A stretch of DNA of 64,000 nt from Paramacrobiotus metropolitanus (taxonomy: Eukaryota; Tardigrada; Eutardigrada; Parachela; Macrobiotidae). The position numbers were made by a program, and so were the translations under genes. The notes under the pieces were generated by a model. It saw nothing but the letters and a program-made list of their open reading frames with translations. It ran no database searches and had not been told where the DNA came from. The stretch is taken from assembly GCF_019649055.1 (NCBI RefSeq), contig NW_026570291.1, positions 1 through 64,000 of the forward strand, read 5' to 3'. Each line of letters starts with the position of its first letter. Position 1 is the first letter of the stretch. Of the stretch, positions 56,501 through 64,000 are shown piece by piece.

Positions 56501-57183
56501 AGCTCCTGATAAACCGATTTTCATGCTTTAAAATATTCTAGAATCCTTTCAGGGCGGTGGGTGTTGTGAGACTAACGACCTTTTGCTGTTTTAAGAATTC
56601 TCAGGCCGGTGGTCACTCAAAAGCTTGTTACCATGGATGCCATAGGGCTAACATGAGCTGGCCTGTTACCACGGGCACGTCATACCGCACTTGCACAAAA
56701 AAAGTTTGGCTTCGCCTCTGTGTTGCTTGTGGTTAACCGACGGAAACCGCTTATTTCAATCAGTCCATAATTTGATATTGAATCTTTTTAGATTTTGGTA
56801 AGATCTGAAATGAAGTCGAAAAGCACATTACCGTTTTCTAGTATTTCACTTGATTCACTATCGCACCTTGCGGCCCAGTGCACTGAGCTGCATCAGCAGT
56901 TCGGTCAATCTCTCACATAATTTTAGCAGCCCAGTTCACTAAACAGTACGCATTACTACGACGTAATTTTACGACTTCGAGTAACAAAAAATCCTAACTC
57001 ACTTATTTTACAGTACCTAGTCGTAAGCCAATATTCATCCGTGCTCAGCTTGTTATCTACATCCGTAACCACGTATACACGATTGATAATGTAGCCAAAG
57101 TTTGGGCGAACGGCTGAACCGATTTCGACGCGGCAAAGTGCGTCAAGTTCGTCTCAACGGCGCGAATGTTCTTACGCTATTGC

Positions 57184-57238
57184 GGTTTTTCCGAACGGTC
57201 CGCAAACATTGTCTGTTTGCGGACCGTTCGGAAAAACC
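57184..57238. repeat. 25-bp arm hairpin made by an inverted copy within a B unit
   Basis: 57,184-57,208 is the exact inverse of 57,214-57,238, with a 5-nt loop. The right arm is normal B sequence. The left arm replaces the roughly 110 bp that other B units have here. Confidence 0.95.
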
Positions 57239-57802
57239 GAGACAGACCGCGTCCTTCGGCATCGGCACGGTACAAAGTATTGAAAATTTAAGTAACATGT
57301 GCAAAAATCAATCGCAGTCAATCCCACCGGCGTGATCGATATATCTCGTATTCATTCATATACAATATTTCGTAGATTTTTTAGGTTTATTAGATTCCTT
57401 AGCTTTCTTAGGTTTCTTAGATTTTGTTAGGGTTTCTGAGGTTTTTTTAGGTTTTCTTCTTTCTTAAATTTCGTAATTTCCTTAACGGCTGGGATCGATG
57501 CGATCAACCGTTGCGAAGTGTGCATTGCGTAACAAACTGGCGTCCACAAAAGGTTGTGTACGGATGTAGATCCCGTAAACTGGTTATATGAATACTGTAC
57601 AGCTCTTGCAGGTTTTCGGCCTCTCCTCTTTGTTACCTATGTTCTCAGCTTCCAATGAGCCGATATTGCAGCTTTAAATTTGACAGACTAACTCAGTACT
57701 CGGGAAAGGCATTGGCGACGTGACCAGATTGCATTAGGTTGCAGTAGATGACTCCTAGAATCCTAGTTAGTATTGGTCAATGGAATTTGTAAAGTGTCAG
57801 AC

Positions 57803-58803
57803 TTACAGGGCTAGTATCATTTTGACCACTGCCCAGTAGCGGTGGGCTTCCCCCATCGGCAACGAGCGCCAGTACTCCAGCATGACCTTTACGTTATCTC
57901 CCATGTCGGCGGACACTGCTGGCGCCACGGCAGCTTCCACCGCCTGCATGACCGCGCCTAGGTTAGTGTCAGTGTCACGGGAAGCGTCCAGGCGGACCTC
58001 GGGAACCGTGATATCCACTGCACGCGCTCTCTCCAGCCAAGCGTACGTGTGGGGCAAGCGCGGCTCCAGCAGGTTCCTTCCAATGAACCGGCCGAAAACA
58101 TCCCGCATGACGTAGTCGCGGACAATCAACCGGCGACACATAACCAGCAACGGGCTCAGCCAGTGCAGCGGACTAATTAACGCGATGCCGACGGGGTCGT
58201 CAGCGCGCGGATCCAACAAGGGCCTGGCACGCGTGAAGCGCCAGTTGGCGTTAATCTCGCCTTGGACGACACACTGCTGCAGGACGAGGCACAGCCCCGA
58301 CCTGGCAACGAACATGGGCAGCATGTAGCTCAGAATAATAAGATCCGCGTTAGCGCTGCTAACAGGCACCGGTGCCATACCCGGCATCCAGTGGCGCAGC
58401 GCTAGTGTCTGAAGGTCGTCGGTCAAGCAGCGGAAGAGCGCGTTACCCAGGCGGAACATATCATCTGCCAAGCTGGCGCTGGTTGGACGCAGCGAGAAAT
58501 CATAGGTCACGTGCTGGCGCAGTGCCGGCCGCGTGGTCAACAGAGCGTTCCATGCTGGACAGACCCTACACAAGGTTCGGATGAACTGCAGTGCCAAGTG
58601 TGGACTGTACTCGTACTGTACCTTCGTAGTCTGGCCATGGTCAGCATGTCTACGTGCTCCAGAATGGCCTCGATGATGTCCAGCGGCAAGGCGACAAAAC
58701 CAACATCTTCCTCCGCATTTAAATCTATCAGATCCAGGTCAAATAAGTTATTATACCATTAACACTTCGTTGACTGCCAGTTTTGAGCAAGGTCTACTTT
58801 CAT
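57803..58803 (-). CDS. F-box-type protein, two or more exons
   Basis: A 56-nt GT-AG intron at 58,566-58,621 joins two frames. Together they give LPLDIIEAILEHVDMLTMAR, then LRRVCPAWNALL, the L-P-x-E-I-L...R.V...W pattern of an F-box, which docks substrate adaptors to SCF ubiquitin ligases. The following 240 residues are helical and unassigned; no repeats such as WD40 or LRR are seen. The frame is open from 58,758. An ATG lies further up at 58,801-58,803 in the same frame, but a TAA at 58,759-58,761 stands between, possibly inside a tiny 39-nt intron or because the true first exon lies elsewhere. The stop near 57,803 overlaps a strong donor, GTAAGT, so more exons may follow. Confidence 0.65.
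58566..58621 (-). other. 56-nt intron of the F-box gene
   Basis: Begins GTACAG at 58,621 and ends GTGTAG at 58,566 on the minus strand. Removing it restores both the reading frame and the F-box pattern. Confidence 0.75.
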
Positions 58804-59176
58804 GTTCTAAGACACCACAAGCACACGATTGGTCAGCAAGTTTTTCTGCCCAATGGTTCGTTTTGTTTTAATAGTGTTTAAACAATGCCATGAAGTGAGA
58901 AAACAAAAGGAACCGAGCAATAAAATGTGCGCGATTTGCTTGTGATGAAAGAGAAGGCACACAGATACAGCCTGGCCACGCCAAATTCGTACAGTTGCAT
59001 AAATTAAATTCAAATACGAGTAATTTTGTTCGTCATTATGTTTTTCTTTTAACACTTTTCCAGTGCAACTTTTTACTGCGGATCCAGGCTGAGCTCGGGT
59101 TGAAATCATGATTTCATGCATTTCATATTTCATGTTTCATTTCATGATCATGCGGACTCTCCCGTGAAATATGAAT
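58804..59176. other. AT-rich intergenic sequence
   Basis: A 108-codon minus-strand frame shows no domain, and I see no gene. From about 59,095 the sequence turns into ATGAAAT-type repeats. Confidence 0.5.
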
Positions 59177-59217
59177 AGGAAATGAAATGAAACGTGAAAT
59201 GAAAGAAATCGTGAAAT
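59177..59217. repeat. Left arm of an outer inverted repeat around the MULE
   Basis: AGGAAATGAAATGAAACGTG and what follows is matched in reverse at 62,548-62,592 over about 40 bp with a few differences. The pair encloses the MULE and its target duplications. Confidence 0.8.
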
Positions 59218-60090
59218 CACCTGAAATACGATGATACCGCATGAAATTAACGTGTTTCATAAAATTTTGTGGTAAAAAATTAAAAAACCTGGCACAGATT
59301 TGACTGCTTTTGGTGCAAACGCGATGTATTCAGCGGTATTAGCGAGTATATTTAACTGTTTCTAATGCGATCGTCGGATATCCGCAGATGGCAACACCAG
59401 AAGCCCCGATGGTACTTATCGTTAGTGAATCTTACTTCGCTTCCTGCTTATAACAGCTAGGTACCGCAAAATTTTATGCACTTACAGCAAATAGGAAGAT
59501 AAATCCTTTTGGAACGGTATGTTTAACACAGTTACTGCAGAATCTCTAAAAATAAAATAAAACCAAAAGCGTGATGTTTCAACTCTTACTTACCGCGGCG
59601 CCCTATCATTTTGGCCACCATTCATTTTGGCCACCGTTCATTTTGGCCACCGTTCATTTTGGCCACCATTCATTTTGGCCACCGTTCATTTTGTCCACCA
59701 TTCATTTTGGCCACCGTTCATTTCGGCCACCATTCATTTCGGCTTATTTTTTTCGATATTTAAGTAATTAAGTGCAGTTAGATTGTACATGTATTTAGTA
59801 CGTATTTAATTGCTTAATAATGGCCGTATTCAATTGTTTAATAATGGTAACAACGAAATATTATAACATTCGTGATAAGTTGTACTCACATTATAATCGC
59901 GTACAAATTGTACATAGCATAATTACTAGTGAAAAAGCAACGAGCAAAAGAAACTAACAGAAAGTGGAAATTATAAACGCTACCCAATAACATATACTGG
60001 CAACCCCGATATAATCATATACGTATATGCAAATACGCGGGACACTTAACTGTACACAATATGTAATATTAATAGGTCACACAAAACAAA

Positions 60091-61763
60091 TTACAATGGT
60101 TCACCCCGTTTTCCTAGCAGTATTTCCAGGTTTGTAGCCACCGATCTCAAGTAGTCCGCACTGTCCATCTGTCCGTAGCTCAAAGCGACTTTCTTAAGGC
60201 GCCTGGTGACCTCAACATACTTTTTCTTCTGCTTTGGTTCCGCACCTGCCATTCGCACCGCAACTTCCGTTTGCTGGTGTGAAATTTCCCGTGCCAGAAG
60301 GTCATGAAATGCATATATGCCAGGATGATCTTTATTCACAGCATCTGAAAAGGCGCGATGCCACGCTTCGAGGCGGTTGGTAGTGCGATGAACATCGTTT
60401 TCCAGTCTATCCCAACAGCTCCAGAATTCCACTGGAAACAGAGGTTTAGTGGCGATGCATTTGTTCGTTGGAATTAAAATTGCGGTATGCCCAATGTATG
60501 TCGTTCGTAAATAATCAATGAAAGCATCGCCTTGCTTGAACGGAAATTCTGGTATCTTTAACAGCTCCGCCAGAACGCGCTAAACATCCCTGACCGGAAC
60601 AAATGCAAGCGCAAACAGCATGCGACAGGACAGGCTAAATTCAGGGTCAGTTGCATAAGCGGGTCCCAGTCCCAGGTTGCCAAGCTTTCGGTAAACACAC
60701 TGACCAAAATGAAAGTTGCAACCTGCAAAAATATTATGTACTAATTAACTAATACTTTAAATAACAATTTATTACAGCGTTTGCGTGCACGATGGTAAAT
60801 TTAAAATTATTGATAATTTTCATGGTTTATTTGTGATTTATAGTAATAATCCTATTAATTAGTAAGTACGAGTATATAGTGTAATATAGTTCATGATATT
60901 TATTACTATATTTTGCCATCTGTACCTCGTAATTTCGAATCCGGAAAAACCGCCCGAAATGCGATGATCGATGACTGCTCAAAATCCATGATCATATATT
61001 CAGGACCAAACGTACCCTGTCCACTTTTTCCCACCAACTTGTCACGAATAATGTTGAAAAAGCGGCGGTATGTGAGCTCGCACTTATTTGGTAGCAATCC
61101 GTAGATCAGGGGAACCGTTGATCCGCATACATTGCCGTGGACGGTGTACAGCTGCGTAAAGATAGGCGGGCTCACGCTGAATGTTCCATCGCTGAGCCAG
61201 ACAGCAGAATTCGCCAGATGATCAAAGCATTTGGGACCACCAAAAACAATAATTCGGTGCTCATCTTCCCGTCCAGTGTCGGCAACAAGTATCGACTCCC
61301 CACGCGCATTTTCTTTTAAAAAATAACTTTCATCAATATCAGCCAGGGTGTTTATGCGTGTCCCAGGTACACCTGCAGCTTTCCTCTGGCGTACAATGGT
61401 TTGGGCAAGGGCATCATACGATGTCATTTGAACAGCAACAATCAGCGGGATATCAGCGCGAACTTCATCAATTATTTGACGTGGTCTTTCTAGCGTTGTG
61501 GCTGCACGGGCTTTCAGCACTTGTCTTGCGGAATTCGCATTGACTTTCACAACGTCGGGAGCGTGGGAATGATGGTCGCGCTCAGTTACTTTGCCATTAA
61601 CGTAAAACAGCCGGGCCTTACAACGAGTCTTATCTCTGCAACGCCAGGTTTGACAGTCTTCCGTTTTAACATCAGCACGTTTCCACGCTTCGATGTATTC
61701 GTACCCGTTATGGATCAAAACCTTCCCTTTACGATTAGTCACAGAAAACGTTACTTCGGCCAT
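60091..61763 (-). pseudogene. FLYWCH-MULE transposase gene, two exons, one in-frame stop
   Basis: Exon 1 (61,763-60,926) starts at an ATG. It encodes a FLYWCH zinc finger at residues about 5-68 (GYEYIEAW, WRC, RCKAR, H-S-H) and the first half of a MULE transposase: Asp in WLSDGTF and Asp in IMDFEQ. A 203-nt intron (60,923 donor side 60,925 to 60,723, GTACAG...TTTGCAG) leads to exon 2 (60,722-60,091), which continues GCNFHFGQCVYRKL. It later has NRLEAWHR with the expected third acidic residue, completing the DDE set. TAG 60,580-60,582 breaks exon 2 before that Glu. The transposase cuts and pastes the element by binding its ends. As read, this copy would give a protein lacking the third catalytic residue. 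Confidence 0.88.
60723..60925 (-). other. 203-nt intron of the MULE gene
   Basis: GTACAG donor at 60,925 and TTTTTGCAG acceptor at 60,723 on the minus strand. It is AT-rich, and its removal restores the conserved transposase block around FHFGQC. Confidence 0.85.
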
Positions 61764-62547
61764 TATTTTTGTAAAGACAGATAAATATTACAGTACAAAA
61801 AACAGAAAAATCGTAGAATGGTTTTTCTTTTCAGTTGTTCGCATTGCAATTAATATAAACTGAACGGTCGAGTCGGTTCGAATCACTTATCACGGCGATC
61901 ACGTAGACTGATGTACAGCATCAAAATCGAACTCTACCTGAGTCATTCGGCGCCATAATTGTGTACAGCTAACTTTTTAACCCGTTTTAAATTCGAATCA
62001 CCTAATAATTATGCAACCCTAATACTGCGGATATTTAAACTGCACTGTACTTAACTGCGTTTATTTGCCATAATTATAGTGCTTACTTAACACAGTGCAG
62101 TTATTAAGTGCAGTATTTGCGTAATAATTGCAATTTGCAAGCTACTAGCAAGTGCAGAGACCTACGTATTACGCTATACAATGGTTACAAGTCATAACCC
62201 ATAATAATATCAATAATTTATAATAACCAATAGAAAAATTATAACGCAGCAACGGCCTCATACTCCTTCTTAAAAGTAAGTACTATATAAATACTGGTTT
62301 ACTGAATACGTACATAATTACTGGATACGGGTGGCCAAAGTGAATGGTGGCCAAAATGTATGGTGGCCAAAATGTATGGTGGCCAAAATGAATGGACACG
62401 CTTACCGCGGTTTTGCGGTTTACCATATTTTGTACTCTCGGACCGTTTTTTTGTGAGTGGTGGCAGTTATATAACTTGATGCCTGAACGATATTATTAAA
62501 GTGTGATAATTAATATTATTAAAATAATTAATTTTTTAAATAATTTG

Positions 62548-62592
62548 ATTCACGTTTCATTTCTTTTCATTTCACGTTTCATTTCATTTCCT
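62548..62592. repeat. Right arm of the outer inverted repeat
   Basis: TTCATTTCACGTTTCATTTC and flanks, the inverse of 59,177-59,217. Marks the right part of the element that received the MULE. Confidence 0.8.
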
Positions 62593-62632
62593 TTCAAAAC
62601 TGGGTTTGAACCTCATGAATTGCAACCCTAGT

Positions 62633-64000
62633 TGAAACACCTTCGCTGAAAACGCGGTTGCCTAGCGCACAGACGTGGAAGATTCGAAGTTGACCGTTTT
62701 CATGTTGAAACATGGGTCAAATGACATAATTTTAATGCCAAGCTATCTACCATACAGGCGGGAAGATGCAAATGACGGACAACTGGAAAAAAAATCTTAC
62801 AGAGCAATGACTGAAAATTGTAATGATTGATATCAAAATTGTGGTGGTGCGAAGCGTATCGGGTTTTTTTGTGGGAATGGAAAACCCGAAGTAGACGCAT
62901 AGTCATCTGTCAAAAAGATTTGATCAAGATTGGACACCTACGACCGTTCACGGCTGTACGGCGAGCGCCCCAAAAAGGGCGCCTTACAATGACGATGCCC
63001 CACTGCCCACAGGTTTGCTGCAAAGGTCACGTAGTCTTGGCAGAAATCGGGTTGTGTTAGACACCACCCGCAAGAGCACTCGTTGGCAAACACCATGAAA
63101 TTTACTAGTCTAGGCTAGCAGAGGTGTTGAATTTTTAAAAGAACTGTGGAATGGTCGATGGACCCCAAAACAGATGGGTCGAATCGCCTTTCGAAGCTGG
63201 TCCGTTCTGGTTTCGATTTCACTGTAATTATTTTGTTTTCAGCGTAAAAACTAAAATGCAAAAGTTGCTGGACACACGCGCTGACCATACAAAAATATAA
63301 TATGATTTTAATTCTTGACGGGTGACGTGTGGTAATTTTTTGGAAAAAGTGTCTGAACTTGGCGGGGCCAGGCTACTCTGTATATTGTACTTAACCGTAT
63401 ATGGGAGCACCGCTATGCGGTATGCTCACCTGAGCAGCTGCGCTGCGTCTCCTCGGCTGCTCTAGTTGTCTTCGATGTATGCCGTTTTGGCGAAAGGGAA
63501 TCAATGGGCAACCTTCTCAAACTTCCCTGTGCTTCCGATTTTTTGTTGGTCAACAGCACAACATGCATAGCTAAAAATTTACCAGTAGCAACCGAACATT
63601 ATTTTAGTACAAAGGCTGATTTTCTCGAAACCGTTCACTCACGCAGCAGGACGGTGAGAACCTACGACTGCGCATGTCCCAAAAGGATGGTGACTTACAC
63701 CATCTCGATTCTGGACTTCTGGTAGCACCGGGTGGGTCAAAAGCAATGCTATCAAAAACTAGACCCCTTTTCACTCACTTAGCCAACACGTTTTGTCAAA
63801 AAATTATTGTTTTCGAAATTTGCTGCTGAATTAATAAAGGTCACTTCTGGTGTGAGTAACCGTGCTAGGAGACGAAATATTAATGTGATGCGCTTTGGTA
63901 TCATTCGTTGCTTCCCATGGCCACCTATCTAAGGAAATGAGAGAAGAGCCAAAGAATCGCTTAGGGACTCACCTAAAGGCATATCGGCATTGATTTGCGG
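62633..64000. other. Intergenic sequence, nothing assigned
   Basis: Frames of 60-77 codons on both strands (for example 62,827-63,060 and 63,504-63,725) lack domains. No repeat, RNA gene or promoter could be supported. Confidence 0.5.

Larger units (their letters stand above)
33750..57586 (+). repeat. Family B repeat units with TTTCTTAGG arrays
   Basis: Units start (T/A)CTACATCCGTAAC after a TTA at 33750, 35192, 35537, 36709, 38785, 40223, 40566, 41746, 42091, 42744, 44867, 47003, 49730, 51173, 51703, 55253 and 57056. They end TACGGATGTAGATCCCGTAA plus ACTGG before TTA, so the start is inverted 13 nt inside the 3' end. Each complete unit has a GAACGGCTGAACCGATTTCG block, a TTGTTGCCATGG...CCATAGACATACATGG core shared in outline with family A, and a TTTCTTAGG array (for example 43,103-43,375). 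A subfamily (35192, 40223, 41746) lacks the array. Several B units join directly to another B. Confidence 0.85.
33230..57660 (+). repeat. Family A repeat units in head-to-tail array
   Basis: Units start TATGAATACTA(A/T)ACATC right after a TTA at 33230, 34405, 39441, 43482, 44274, 45604, 46215, 47749, 48337, 48916, 50386, 52383, 53620, 54465, 55856, 56441 and 57587; a few others are truncated. They end CCAATATTCATCCGTGCTCA plus GCTTG before the next TTA and are about 500-800 bp. ATGAATACT at the start is nearly inverted as AATATTCAT near the end, 14 nt inside. The core has TTGTTACCATGG...CCATAGGGCTAACATG and a CTTCGCCTCTGCG motif. No coding capacity. Layout resembles Helentron/DINE-1-type non-autonomous elements. 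Confidence 0.85.
59599..62400 (-). mobile_element. Complete 2.8-kb MULE DNA transposon
   Basis: CTTACCGCGG is present directly on both sides (59,589-59,598 and 62,401-62,410), a 10-bp target duplication within the 8-11 bp range of Mutator-like elements. The inverted ends are arrays of CATTTTGGCCACC(A/G)TT units, longer at the left (to about 59,750) than at the right (from about 62,331). The outermost bases, CGCCCTATCATTTT and CGTGTCCATTCATTTT, match in outline. Inside is one gene on the minus strand. The insertion lies within an older inverted-repeat element. Confidence 0.9.

Noticed and set aside
62633-64000. Short frames at the right edge as host genes
   Set aside because: None exceeds 77 codons or has splice-linked neighbours or a recognisable domain.

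Overview
The window comes from an animal nuclear genome, most likely an invertebrate. Two genes have short GT-AG introns, and there are a FLYWCH/MULE transposase, an F-box-type protein, a rolling-circle transposon end, MITEs and a very large LTR-type retroelement. A tardigrade is my guess from the look of the F-box protein. Nothing in the sequence proves it. No cellular housekeeping gene, rRNA or tRNA was found.

Positions 1 to about 25,060 are GC-rich and hold one giant Gypsy-like LTR retroelement on the plus strand. It starts with a 123-bp hairpin-bearing tandem array, then a promoter region with CRE, CCAAT and TATA-like sites. Next come a Gag-like ORF (1922-6897), a Pol frame (6903-13304) and a third very long ORF (ORF C, 13471-21579) in the position where retroviruses carry env. 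About 3 kb of non-coding 3' sequence follows. Gag and Pol are joined by a textbook -1 frameshift signal. Pol has a retropepsin, a damaged RNase H and a D,D(35)E integrase, but no reverse transcriptase: an in-frame deletion near 10,545 fuses a second pre-RT domain to RNase H. The frames are decayed by several stops and three 1-nt indels, so this copy is defective. ORF C has no recognisable family. It contains a repeated helical module and a possible winged-helix domain. Many tiny stem-loops with an invariant CAATA loop and varying stems lie along the sense strand of the whole element, in coding and non-coding parts alike. They are the most unusual signal in the window.

Positions 25,060-33,230 are AT-rich and carry a TA-flanked MITE (25,329-25,921), a second inverted-repeat element (26,826-27,548), a possible LTR edge (28,087), an element with inverted arrays of 15-bp repeats around a CCTAAGAAA array (28,366-29,029) and a Helitron 3' end (31,653).

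Positions 33,230 to about 57,660 are a 24-kb head-to-tail array of two related repeat families, A and B, about 17 starts of each. They meet at TTA junctions. Each family has its 5' terminal sequence inverted 13-14 nt inside its 3' end, the asymmetric terminal repeat layout of Helentron/DINE-1-like elements. Each full B unit carries a TTTCTTAGG array. A roughly 5-kb stretch (31,433-36,794) is present again at 37,013-41,831.

Positions 57,660-64,000 hold an F-box-type gene on the minus strand, with a 56-nt intron, and a complete 2.8-kb MULE DNA transposon (59,599-62,400). The MULE has a 10-bp target duplication, tandem-repeat termini and a two-exon FLYWCH/MULE gene broken by one stop. It sits inside an older inverted-repeat element. 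The last 1.4 kb shows nothing I can name.
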